Source: Chloroflexota bacterium
Lineage (GTDB): Bacteria; Chloroflexota; Limnocylindria; Limnocylindrales; CSP1-4
Assembly (NCBI GenBank): GCA_013698095.1
Contig: JACCVQ010000045.1
Coordinates: forward strand, 1 to 51,871
Length of the DNA stretch: 51,871 bases
Direction of reading: 5' to 3'
In this document: positions 16,461 to 23,758 of the stretch, one piece after another
How positions within the stretch are numbered: position 1 is the stretch's first letter
How the letters are laid out: each line of letters starts with the position of its first letter
The notes under the pieces: generated by a model
What the model was told of the DNA's origin: nothing
Databases searched by the model: none
The model's input: the letters and a program-made list of their open reading frames with translations, nothing else
Made by a program: the position numbers and the translations under genes

Positions 16461-16637
16461 TCAGGGTCTGACCGCTGGGGTCCGTCGCCATCGGTCACCA
16501 CCCGCGACCCGGTCCGCGAACGCGAGGATCGGGCGCTGCTGGCGAATCGACAGCTCGTCGTCGGCGCTGGGCGCGTGGAACGCGCTCTGTCCAGAGCTCT
16601 CCGCTGTCGAGCTGGGGCCGGGCGACGCAACCGACAT
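16461..16637 (-). CDS. 58-residue hypothetical protein
   Basis: A short frame filling most of the otherwise empty 330-base gap between the DUF998 and dienelactone hydrolase genes. It starts MSVASPGPSSTAESSG at 16637 with GGAGG seven bases upstream and ends RRTPAVRP at 16461, nine bases from the convergent DUF998 stop. Polar, no membrane helix or cysteine. I do not recognise it; support is the ribosome site and fit to the gap. Confidence 0.4.
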   Translation of the reverse strand: MSVASPGPSSTAESSGQSAFHAPSADDELSIRQQRPILAFADRVAGGDRWRRTPAVRP

Positions 16638-16781
16638 GGGAACCCCTCCATTTGCAGCGACTTCGAAACATGAGGCGCGAAGGCGTCGGATCGTCGTTCG
16701 AGACGACAGCAGGTGTCATGAATTCGCGTCTAGAGTGACGGGAACGTCCCCGACAGCTCATCCCCGCCTGGAGGTCCCCCA

Positions 16782-17363
16782 ATGGCCGAAGTCCTGATGT
16801 TCCATCACGCCCAGGGCCTGACGCCCGGGCTCGTCGCATTTGCCGACGAGCTGCGTGCCGCTGGCCATACGGTCCACACGCCGGACCTGTTCGACGGCCA
16901 GACGTTCGGATCGATCGACGAGGGCATGGCCTTCATCAAGTCGCAGGGCTTCGAGGAGCTGGGCAAGCGCGGCGGCCAGGTCGCGGACGCGCTGCCGCAG
17001 GAGCTCGTGTATGCCGGGTTCTCGTTCGGGGAGTCCATCGCCCAGCGGCTGGCCCAGACACGGCCCCGAGCCCGCGGGGCTCTGTTGTTCTACTCGGCGA
17101 TCCCGATCAGCGGCGAGTGGGCGTTCGGCCCGTGGCCGGATGGCGTGCCGGTCCAGATTCACGGCATGGACAACGATCCGTACTTCGTCGGCGAAGGCGA
17201 TGTCGAAGCCGCCCGCGAGATCGTCGACAAGGTCGAGGACGCCGAGCTCTTTCTGTACCCCGGCGACCAGCACTACTTCTCGGACAGCTCGCTCCCGTCG
17301 TATGACGCGGAGGCAACGAAGCTGCTCATTACGCGAGTCCTTGCGTTCCTCGACCGCGTCTGA
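16782..17363 (+). CDS. dienelactone hydrolase-family alpha/beta hydrolase
   Basis: 193 residues, short for the family. Seen: strand and loop MAEVLMFHHAQGLTPGL, the nucleophile elbow AGFSFGES (about residues 86-93) with Ser where carboxymethylenebutenolidase has Cys, the Asp in HGMDNDPYF (about 127-135) and the His in GDQHYFSD (about 164-171). This completes a Ser-Asp-His triad. It probably hydrolyses a small ester or lactone. GGAGG lies eight bases before ATG 16782. A possible -10 TAGAGT occurs near 16730. Confidence 0.87.
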   Translation: MAEVLMFHHAQGLTPGLVAFADELRAAGHTVHTPDLFDGQTFGSIDEGMAFIKSQGFEELGKRGGQVADALPQELVYAGFSFGESIAQRLAQTRPRARGALLFYSAIPISGEWAFGPWPDGVPVQIHGMDNDPYFVGEGDVEAAREIVDKVEDAELFLYPGDQHYFSDSSLPSYDAEATKLLITRVLAFLDRV

Positions 17364-17473
17364 CCGGTCAGGCGAGGCTTGACGCGGGCGGGGTAGGTTC
17401 TCGACAGCGCCGGCGCCACGGCTTGGACCCGGCGGACCGCGCCCAGAACGCCATCGAGTCCTAGACTGCGACA

Positions 17474-17974
17474 ATGTCGGTTCGTCGATTCTATGACCGC
17501 TGGCCCCAGTACAACCGTCGCCTGACCGAGGTCATCCGCGACATGACCGAGCAGCAGCTCGCGATCCGGTCGTCACCTGACCGCGACCCGATCTGGGCCG
17601 TGGTGGGGCATACGGCTGCCGCGCGGACGTACTGGCTGTGCGGCGTCCTTGGTGAGCCCGGCGCTGAAACAACGCCATGGCCGGATTCGGACGGCGAGGG
17701 CTGGGAGGATCATCTGGACCACCCGCGGACCGCCGCCGAGCTGGTGATGGCGCTCGACACGACATGGGCCGTCGTCGACGGGGTCCTGGATCGGTGGACG
17801 CCGGAGCAGCTCGAGGAGACGGTCGAGCGACGCTATGCCGGCAAGGTCATCGTCCATTCGCGGTCCTCGATCCTCCAGCGCATGCTGACCCACGAGGCGT
17901 ACCACTGCGGCGAGCTGTCGCAGACCCTCGGGATCCACGGCCTGCCTCAGATCGATCTCTGGCGCAGCGACTGA
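17474..17974 (+). CDS. DinB-family (YfiT-like) metal-binding protein
   Basis: 166 residues, four-helix-bundle DinB_2 type. The metal triad is visible as WAVVGHTAAARTYW (His about residue 47) and LTHEAYHCGELSQ (two His, about 139-143). Members include thiol-dependent S-transferases such as mycothiol or bacillithiol S-transferases; the thiol used is unknown here. A TAGACT hexamer at 17462-17467 sits exactly six bases before ATG with no ribosome site, so the mRNA is probably leaderless. This fixes the start. Confidence 0.85.
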   Translation: MSVRRFYDRWPQYNRRLTEVIRDMTEQQLAIRSSPDRDPIWAVVGHTAAARTYWLCGVLGEPGAETTPWPDSDGEGWEDHLDHPRTAAELVMALDTTWAVVDGVLDRWTPEQLEETVERRYAGKVIVHSRSSILQRMLTHEAYHCGELSQTLGIHGLPQIDLWRSD

Positions 17975-18024
17975 CGGAGCGCCGGAGAGCCCGGAGCGGC
18001 GCACTTCCCCAATCAGTTGCCCCG

Positions 18025-18144
18025 GGACTGGTACGGCGCCTTTGGGACACCGGATGCGCGGATCAGCGGCAACTGTGGAGCCAATCGTGCTCGAGGTGCC
18101 GTTGACGATGGCCGTCCGACCCTGGAAAGCCGCCGTACCAGTCC
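18025..18144. repeat. pair of 19-bp inverted repeats 82 bp apart
   Basis: GGACTGGTACGGCGCCTTT at 18025-18043 recurs as its reverse complement at 18126-18144 with a single mismatch. The 82 bases between them show no gene I believe. The pair lies in the 275-base gap between the DinB gene and a convergent methyltransferase. It could be a small MITE-like element or a long hairpin acting as a terminator for both genes. I did not see another copy in this window or an obvious target-site duplication. Confidence 0.6.
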
Positions 18145-18249
18145 TCGCACGCCCAACATGACGAAGTCGCCGCGACCTCCAGATGGACCCGAACGGAGGC
18201 ACGGCGAGTCTGGCACCTGCCGGCCACGTGCAGCCAGCACTCGGTCCCA

Positions 18250-18990
18250 TCACCCGGTGGGCAGCTCCCAGACCGACACGTGCGAGGTGCTCTCGCTCGT
18301 GTACGGCTCGCGCTCCCAGCCTGCCCAACGCTCGCGCAACACGAGACCGGCGAGCTCGGCCATCAGGTCCAGCTCGGCCGGCCAGACATAGCGGAACGGG
18401 CCCGATGACTTCGTGACCTGCTCCCCGCGGACCTCGAAGTGGTGGGAGACCAGGCCCTGGTTCGCGACGTCGTACTCGTCGATTCCCCAGTGGGTCTCCC
18501 TGCCGTCGAACACGACGTACCGCTCGCCCGGTGGCAGACGCCGGAGGTCCGGCACCATGACCTCGATCACGAACGTTCCGCCTGGCTCGAGATGCGCCGC
18601 GACGTTCCGGAAGCAGGCGACCTGGGCAGCCTGGGTCGTCAGGTTCATGATGGTGTTGTAGACGAGGTAGACGAGGCGAAACGTCCCCTCGACCTTTGTG
18701 CGCGAGAAGTCGCCGATCGCGACCGGGATCGCATCTCCTCCCGGCTTCGCACGCAACCAGTCGGTCATCGCCCTCGACAGGTCGATTCCCTGGACGTCGA
18801 CGCCGCGTGCGGCCAGCGGAATCGCAATCCGCCCTGTGCCGCTGCCGAGCTCGAGCGCTCTCCCGCCGCGGGCGAGATGGGCGAGGAAGTCAACCGCAGG
18901 TTGAACCGCGGCCGGCGCGAACATCCCATCGTCGGTCTCGTCGTAGGTCGCGGCGACGCGCTCCCCGAAGTAACCGTCCTGATCGCTCAC
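18250..18990 (-). CDS. class I SAM-dependent methyltransferase
   Basis: 246 residues. Motif I is ALELGSGTGRIAIPLAARG (about residues 45-63), followed by VQGIDLSRAMTDWLR, a GDFS post-II strand, FRLVYLVYNTIMNL (motif IV) and LEPGGTFVIEVMVPDL. The C-terminal half is a beta-rich cap with RYVWPAELDLMAELAGL, the Methyltransf_25 small-molecule type. Start is GTG 18990; CAGACT (19003-18998) lies seven bases upstream and there is no ribosome site, a leaderless arrangement. Substrate unknown. Confidence 0.88.
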   Translation of the reverse strand: MSDQDGYFGERVAATYDETDDGMFAPAAVQPAVDFLAHLARGGRALELGSGTGRIAIPLAARGVDVQGIDLSRAMTDWLRAKPGGDAIPVAIGDFSRTKVEGTFRLVYLVYNTIMNLTTQAAQVACFRNVAAHLEPGGTFVIEVMVPDLRRLPPGERYVVFDGRETHWGIDEYDVANQGLVSHHFEVRGEQVTKSSGPFRYVWPAELDLMAELAGLVLRERWAGWEREPYTSESTSHVSVWELPTG

Positions 18991-19005
18991 ACCGCGGAGT
19001 CTGCC

Positions 19006-19203
19006 CTACTTGAGAACGGCGGGGCTCATCTCCGGTTCGGCGTCGACCGGCGGCTCGGCGTTGGTGCCGTGCGCCTGCGTCCAATCCGGGCCAGCGCCGG
19101 CGGAGCTGAGGAGGCCGGTCTGGAAGCCATCGTCGTTGCCGGGCGTCGTGGTGCCGCTGTCCTCCGCGGGCCTTCGATCTGGATCACCCTGCTTGTCCGT
19201 CAT
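19006..19203 (-). CDS. 65-residue hypothetical protein, disordered
   Basis: Starts MTDKQGDPDRRPAED at 19203 with GGAGG seven bases upstream and ends EPEMSPAVLK, 15 bases before the methyltransferase start on the same strand. Rich in Pro, Gly, Asp and Glu, with no hydrophobic core, so probably unstructured. Not recognised. The good ribosome site and close spacing to the next gene make it a likely real gene; the palindrome at 19230-19245 may regulate it. Confidence 0.55.
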   Translation of the reverse strand: MTDKQGDPDRRPAEDSGTTTPGNDDGFQTGLLSSAGAGPDWTQAHGTNAEPPVDAEPEMSPAVLK

Positions 19204-19229
19204 CACAGACCTCCGTTTGCTCACGGGTC

Positions 19230-19245
19230 CGAGGCAAGTGCCTCG
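19230..19245. promoter_or_regulatory. 16-bp inverted repeat, possible operator
   Basis: CGAGGCA-AG-TGCCTCG, perfect seven-base arms with a two-base centre, 27 bases upstream of the 65-residue gene in the divergent space before the glycolipid-binding gene. Could bind a dimeric repressor or form a hairpin in the leader. Confidence 0.35.
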
Positions 19246-19458
19246 TCCCCAACATTGGCCATCGACGCGACCGGTCGCGCCGCAATGACCCGACAACGAC
19301 CTTGCGGCTTCGTGGCGAACGCCGCTCATGCCTTCCGGCGACGGCGATGTGATCGCTCGATCCTCCGCGGTCGGGCGGGGCCACGTACGCTGTGTCCAGA
19401 GCGCGCCTCGTGGACGGTTCGGTCCACGCACGGGACAGGAACCAAGGAGTCCGGCGGG

Positions 19459-20052
19459 ATGACGACGAGACGCGCGGCGTGGCGCCGATCCGACGAGGTC
19501 GAGTCCGACGAGCATTGCACCCTCGCCATCCGGGACGGCGGGCTGTCGCTGGTCGGCACGGTCCTGGGCGCCGAGTCCGGCCTGCCGTTCCGGGTGGAGT
19601 ACCGGGTTCTTGCCGACAGGGCCGGCTTGACGACGGCGGCGCACGTCCGCGACCTGCGCGGGTTCGCGACCCGGACGATGGCCCTCGAGCGCAACGCCAA
19701 GGGGAGCTGGACGGTTGACGCCGTTGCGGTCCGCGGACTCAAGGGCTGCAGCGATGTGGATCTCGGCTGCAGTCCCTCGACGAACACCCTGCCGATCCGC
19801 CGACTGCGGCTCGGGATTGGCGCGTCACAGACCATCCAGGCGGCATGGGTTCGCTTTCCCGAGCTGACCGTCGTCAAGGCAGCCCAGACGTATACCCGGC
19901 TCGACGAGTTCACGTATCGCTACGCGAGCGGGACCTTCTCGGCCGAGCTGACGGTCGACGACGACGGACTCGTGGCGGCCTACGCCGTATGGCGACGGAC
20001 GGGCTACGCCATCGGGCCCGACGAGACCGAGCCGCTCGACGGCCGCCGCTAG
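19459..20052 (+). CDS. putative glycolipid-binding protein (PF06475/DUF1089)
   Basis: 197 residues of the family whose Pseudomonas member PA1994 has a glycolipid-binding spiral beta fold. Marks are AAWRRSDEVESDEHCTL at the start, YRVLADRAGLTTAAHV (about residues 51-66), WTVDAVAVRGLKGCSDVDLGCSPSTNTLPIRRL (about 91-123) with the paired cysteines and the STNTLPIRRL signature, and Y.YASGTFSAELTVDDDGLV. ATG 19459 has AAGGAG upstream; the longer open frame before it is spurious. No signal peptide, so cytoplasmic. Confidence 0.87.
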   Translation: MTTRRAAWRRSDEVESDEHCTLAIRDGGLSLVGTVLGAESGLPFRVEYRVLADRAGLTTAAHVRDLRGFATRTMALERNAKGSWTVDAVAVRGLKGCSDVDLGCSPSTNTLPIRRLRLGIGASQTIQAAWVRFPELTVVKAAQTYTRLDEFTYRYASGTFSAELTVDDDGLVAAYAVWRRTGYAIGPDETEPLDGRR

Positions 20053-20072
20053 ACGCGGCCGGGACCGCACGC

Positions 20073-20498
20073 TCAGCGCCGAAGCAGCAGCAGACGCCGG
20101 ATGCTCGACACGGCTTCGTCGACGACACGGCTGACCGCCGCCTCATCAGCGTCATCGCGCGTCCGCAACCGGATCGTGATCGCGGACGTGCTCGTCGTGC
20201 CGACCGCGACGTCGATCGATCCGCCGTAGGGGCTCCCGGGCCGGCCCCACTCCATGTGGCGCGTCTTCCGGTCTGCGATGAAACCGGCGTCGGGCGCTCC
20301 GTCGCGGTCCGTCAGGTCCGCGTCGACGTCGAGCTCGCCCTCGACCGCCGTCGAGTCCTCCAGCCGGAGCGGCGACACGTACTCCGGGAGCCGGATGGGA
20401 TCGGACAGGAAGTCGAATGCCGCGTCGGCGCCAGCCATGACCGTGAAGGTTCGTTCGAGCTCAGCCAGGGTCGCACTCCTTGCCGCAATCGGTGCCAC
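20073..20498 (-). CDS. SRPBCC-family small protein
   Basis: 141 residues. The N-terminal strand-helix ELERTFTVMAGADAAFDFLSDPIRLPEYV (about residues 13-41) is the classical start of the polyketide cyclase/START-like fold; it is followed by four beta strands and a long C-terminal helix DEAAVSRVVDEAVSSIRRLL. It would bind a small hydrophobic ligand; nothing fixes which. Start GTG 20498 lies 39 bases after the upstream oxidoreductase gene, so it ends that operon. Confidence 0.75.
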   Translation of the reverse strand: MAPIAARSATLAELERTFTVMAGADAAFDFLSDPIRLPEYVSPLRLEDSTAVEGELDVDADLTDRDGAPDAGFIADRKTRHMEWGRPGSPYGGSIDVAVGTTSTSAITIRLRTRDDADEAAVSRVVDEAVSSIRRLLLLRR

Positions 20499-20537
20499 CC
20501 GGAGGATAGTCGGCGGCGACGTCCCGGGCTGGCCGCG

Positions 20538-21518
20538 TCAGACGGTGATGACCACCTTGCCCCGCGCCTGGCCGTCATCGACGTGACGGAGCGCGGCGAC
20601 GATCTCACTCAGCGGGTAGGTCCGGTCGATCACCGGCCTGAGCTTGCCTGACGCGATCAACTCCAGCAGCGTCGCCACGTCGGCGGCGCTGTTCGGCTTC
20701 CACCAGAGCATCATCCCCAACGAGTGATCGCCGAAGCGCGAGACCACGGGCCCCAGCAGACCGGTCACGAGCATCGTCAGCGCCGATCCCCCGAGCGTCA
20801 CGTAGGCCCCGTTCGGGCGGAGTGCTCCCCGCCAGCGGAAGACCGAGCGGTGGGCATCCACGTCCAGGATCCAGTCATAGCGCTCGCCTGTCCGCGTTTC
20901 GTCCTGGGTCGTGTAGTCGATCACGTGGTCCGCGCCGAGCGACCGCACGAAGTCCATCTTCTGTGTCCGACAGACGCCGGTCACCTCGCCCCCCATCACC
21001 TTCGCGAGCTGGACGGCAAACGGCCCGACGTTGCCAGACGCCCCGACGATCAGCACCGTGTCGCCCGGCTGGATCGTTCGACCGTCGCGGCGTCGCAGGC
21101 CCTGGAGGGCGAGAATCGCGGAGTGCGGCAGGGTCGCCGCGTCCTCGAAGGACACGCCGGTCGGGATCGACGCGAGAACCTTCTCGGGCGCACAGACGAA
21201 CTCGGCGAACGCGCCATCCCTGGACGTCGACAGGTCGCCGAAAACCCGGTCTCCAGGGACGAAGCGGGTCACCCCCTCCCCCACGGCGTCAACGACACCT
21301 GCGACGTCGAGCCCGAGGCCTCGGTTCTTTGGTGCACGCAGACCGAGGAACAGGCGGACGAACGCCCAGCGCGGGTAGAGGCCGTCGATGTCGGCCCGGT
21401 TCACGGACGCGGCGCGAACGCGGACGAGCACCTGGTTGCTCGACGGAGCGGGCCGGTCCACCTCCTGCACCTCAACGACCTCTGGCGGGCCGTAGCGATC
21501 CCGGACGGCGGCCTGCAT
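20538..21518 (-). CDS. zinc-independent alcohol dehydrogenase/quinone oxidoreductase-like (MDR)
   Basis: 326 residues. MDR layout: MQAAVRDRYGPPEVVEVQEVDRP, VLVRVRAASVNRADI (about residues 32-46), LGLDVAGVVDAVGEGV, and the NADPH-binding VLIVGASGNVGPFAVQLAKVMG (about 140-161) with VTGVC at the second strand. The catalytic-zinc ligands and the four-Cys structural zinc loop of true alcohol dehydrogenases are absent, so it is a quinone-reductase or enoyl-reductase type. ATG 21518 has AGGAGG just upstream, preferred over 21548. It lies 30 bases after the hypothetical gene. Confidence 0.9.
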   Translation of the reverse strand: MQAAVRDRYGPPEVVEVQEVDRPAPSSNQVLVRVRAASVNRADIDGLYPRWAFVRLFLGLRAPKNRGLGLDVAGVVDAVGEGVTRFVPGDRVFGDLSTSRDGAFAEFVCAPEKVLASIPTGVSFEDAATLPHSAILALQGLRRRDGRTIQPGDTVLIVGASGNVGPFAVQLAKVMGGEVTGVCRTQKMDFVRSLGADHVIDYTTQDETRTGERYDWILDVDAHRSVFRWRGALRPNGAYVTLGGSALTMLVTGLLGPVVSRFGDHSLGMMLWWKPNSAADVATLLELIASGKLRPVIDRTYPLSEIVAALRHVDDGQARGKVVITV

Positions 21519-21548
21519 CCGCTCCTCCTGGTGGTGGGTCGTCGACAC

Positions 21549-21911
21549 TCAGACGCCGTCGCTCGCTCCGTCGGCGTCCTCGTCGGTCGCGGCGTCGGCG
21601 GGCGCCGCTTCGGACGACGACAGATGACTGACCTCAACCATCAGCGCTTCGCCGTCGCGGTCCTTCCAGCGGGTCTGGAGCAGGACTTCGTCGACCTCGC
21701 CCGCCAGCCGGATGATGACGTTGTAGCCAGACCCGCCGCGCTCGACCGAATCGATCTCGACCTCGTTGGCGGGCAGCGGCATCAGCGCCAGCACCTCGCC
21801 GAGATTGCGCTGGAGCTCCGGGCTGAAGGCGGCTGTCGCCGTCTCGATATCACCGGCCGCAAGGGCATCGCAGACAGCCTGGGCGCGGGCGCGAACGTCC
21901 TGCTCGTCCAA
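21549..21911 (-). CDS. hypothetical protein, about 120 residues
   Basis: A small alpha+beta protein: a helical start DEQDVRARAQAVCDALAAGDIETATAAFSPELQRNLGEVLAL, then EIDSVERGGSGYNVIIRLAGEVDEVLLQTRWKDRDGEALMVEVSHL, ending in an acidic tail. It has the look of an NTF2/SnoaL-like or DUF4878-type ligand-binding fold (helix pair followed by a curved sheet), but I cannot place it in a family. Start taken as TTG 21911 with GAGGA nine bases upstream; approximate. Flanked on the same strand by a small membrane gene and the oxidoreductase. Confidence 0.65.
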   Translation of the reverse strand: MDEQDVRARAQAVCDALAAGDIETATAAFSPELQRNLGEVLALMPLPANEVEIDSVERGGSGYNVIIRLAGEVDEVLLQTRWKDRDGEALMVEVSHLSSSEAAPADAATDEDADGASDGV

Positions 21912-22056
21912 GGGTGAGGTCCTCGAGTTGTGCGGCGCGGGAGGTGCGCCGTCGGTCGTGATGATACGACCGCCGGCGCGCCCCGCCCGACGCATCGCGT
22001 CAGCGGCATGGAGCCGGCGTAGGAACACTTCCAGGAGCGCCACCTCTGCCGTGGAC

Positions 22057-22244
22057 CTACGCCGTGAGGGCGACCGTGAAGTAGCAGGCGACCAGCACGA
22101 TTGCCACGAGACCCCAGATCCGGCGCTCGACGGCCCTCTGAAGGCCAGCGCGACCTGCAACCCGACGACGCCGACCATGGTGACGGCGAACACGATCGCG
22201 GCCGCGCCCGTCAGATCCACGGGCGCACCCCGGCCTGGCCCCAT
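22057..22244 (-). pseudogene. small two-helix membrane protein, apparently frameshifted
   Basis: ATG 22244 lies four bases after the VOC stop, inside a GGATGAGG ribosome site. The first frame reads a hydrophobic helix GAAAIVFAVTMVGVVGLQVALAF. At about 22142 the sense shifts: another frame reads QRAVERRIWGLVAIVLVACY then FTVALTA and TAG at 22059-22057, a second helix after a basic loop. Joined, these make a sensible protein of roughly 60 residues. Either one base is missing (sequencing error or pseudogene) or the ribosome shifts frame. Operon position and coupling favour a real gene. Confidence 0.5.
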
Positions 22245-22248
22245 GGCC

Positions 22249-22632
22249 TCATCCGGCAGTGATCAGGACGGTGTTGCCATCGGGGTCATCGACCATGCAC
22301 ATGAACGCCCCGAAGCTCGTCAGGAACGGCGCCCGCCGACCGTTGTAACCGGCCGTCACGAGCTCGACCCAGCTCGCCTCGACCGCGGCCTCGCTGTCCA
22401 CGAAGAACTCGAGCAGGATCCGGGATCCGCCGCTCGGCGGGTGGCGATCGGGATCGTTCCGGACGAACTGGGTCGTCAGGACAAGCTGGTGCGAATCGCC
22501 GATCGGGACCTGGATATCGGTCTTCTGGTCCGCGTCAGGCGGGAACTCCACCCCCAGCCGGCGGTAGAACGCGAGCGTTCGGGGCAGATCCTCGATCAAC
22601 AGGACGACCATCGTGAAGCGCGGCGGGGCCAT
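22249..22632 (-). CDS. VOC-family (glyoxalase-like) protein
   Basis: 127 residues, one beta-alpha-beta-beta-beta pair: TMVVLLIEDLPRTLAFYRRLGVEFP at the start, RILLEFFVDSEAAVEASWVELVTAG in the second half, and MCMVDDPDGNTVLI at the end, the common VOC finish. Metal residues are not fully readable. It may be a resistance-type binding protein, an isomerase or a dioxygenase. Its start shares bases with the arginase-like gene's stop (TGATG), so the two are coupled; GGAGGGA lies upstream. Confidence 0.85.
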   Translation of the reverse strand: MAPPRFTMVVLLIEDLPRTLAFYRRLGVEFPPDADQKTDIQVPIGDSHQLVLTTQFVRNDPDRHPPSGGSRILLEFFVDSEAAVEASWVELVTAGYNGRRAPFLTSFGAFMCMVDDPDGNTVLITAG

Positions 22633-23579
22633 CAACTCCCTCCATCCGGAATGGGGACGAGTGACGGCGCCAGCGATGGCGCCAGCGCCGCCGCCACGTA
22701 CGCGACGATCTGCCGGGCGCCGACGCCGTCAGGATCGAGATCGGGGTTGTAGATCGTCACGTCCCACCCGGCAACCTTCGGGTCGGCTAACGCGCGACGG
22801 GTGACCGTAGTCAAGGTCGCCCAGTCGAGGCCGCCCGGCTGGCGGTAATCGACGGCGTCGAGGCTGGCGGTCGAGAGCACGTCGAGATCGACATGGAGCC
22901 ACCACGGCCCGCGCCCGCCGAGGCGATCCACGACGCGTCCCGTGACGCCGCCTGGATCTGCCATCAGGTCGTCGGGGCCAATCGTTTCGACCCGATCGGC
23001 GATCGACGCCACTCCGGCCCGGCGGAGCTCCTCGTGATCCCGGCCACCCAGGCCGACGACGGCATCCGGATCCAGCAGCGGAATCTCGCGCCGCAGCTCG
23101 GCCGGCAGGTCGTTGCTCGCGATGCCGAGCAGGAGCCCGAGCTCCATGTCCGCCGCCTCACCGGTCGTCGACGCGTGGGGTTGCCAGGCATCCTCGTGGC
23201 CGTCGACGAAGAGGAGTCCCGGCAGTTGTCGGCCCGGCACGGCACCAAGGCAGCCGATCAGGACCGGGCAATCACCACCGACAACGAGAGGGAGCGCGCC
23301 GTCGGCGAGCGAGCCGGCCACTGCCTCGCGGACCGATCGGATCATCGTCGCGAGGGCAAGCGGCGCAATGATTCCCGACCGTTGGTCCCGGACCGAGCCG
23401 CCCGGGCCGCCCGGGCCGCCCGCGATGTCAGCGCAGTCACGGAATTCGCCAGGCGTCGCAGTCAACGCTTCGACGAGGCCCGCCGCCCGGAGCGCCGCCG
23501 GCGCGCGGGCCACGCCGTCGCGGGTCCCGTCCGAGTTGAACGGGACCCCGATCAGGTCCACCCGCCGGGCGTTCGTCAC
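22632..23579 (-). CDS. arginase-family (ureohydrolase) protein
   Basis: 315 residues. Manganese-site motifs: PLVVGGDCPVLIG (about residues 97-109) where arginases have GGDH, FVDGHEDAW (the DAHxD motif) and HVDLDVLSTASLD (the SFDxDxxDP motif in altered form). With the first metal His changed to Cys and a changed third motif, it may use a different metal set or substrate than arginine or agmatine. Start GTG 23579 begins the strand VTNARRVDLIGVPFNSDGT. It heads an operon with VOC, membrane, hypothetical, oxidoreductase and SRPBCC genes. Confidence 0.85.
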   Translation of the reverse strand: MTNARRVDLIGVPFNSDGTRDGVARAPAALRAAGLVEALTATPGEFRDCADIAGGPGGPGGSVRDQRSGIIAPLALATMIRSVREAVAGSLADGALPLVVGGDCPVLIGCLGAVPGRQLPGLLFVDGHEDAWQPHASTTGEAADMELGLLLGIASNDLPAELRREIPLLDPDAVVGLGGRDHEELRRAGVASIADRVETIGPDDLMADPGGVTGRVVDRLGGRGPWWLHVDLDVLSTASLDAVDYRQPGGLDWATLTTVTRRALADPKVAGWDVTIYNPDLDPDGVGARQIVAYVAAALAPSLAPSLVPIPDGGS

Positions 23580-23607
23580 GACTCGCGCGACGGCTCGCTG
23601 GCGGGGC

Positions 23608-23679
23608 CTACTTGGCCTTGGCGCCGTCCTTGGCCTTGGACTGTTTCGGCTTCTTCGGGGTCTTCGCCTTCTTGTCCAT
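23608..23679 (-). CDS. 23-residue lysine-rich peptide
   Basis: MDKKAKTPKKPKQ then SKAKDGAKAK, eleven lysines in 23 residues. ATG 23679 has GGAGG nine bases upstream inside a near-palindrome GGAGGGACCTCCC. It ends 28 bases before the arginase-like gene. Such short basic peptides could bind nucleic acid or be leader peptides. Real translation is plausible but not proven by sequence. Confidence 0.4.
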   Translation of the reverse strand: MDKKAKTPKKPKQSKAKDGAKAK

Positions 23680-23758
23680 CGGGAGGTCCCTCCAACTGCT
23701 GCTGATGGTCGAGGACGATCTTCCCACATGACCGCAACCGCGGCCGTCCGTCGAATGC

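Noticed and set aside
18439..19458. Long plus-strand frame ahead of the glycolipid-binding gene
   Set aside because: Only the last 197 residues have family content; the first 340 codons are antisense to a methyltransferase and a small gene with real ribosome or leaderless signals.
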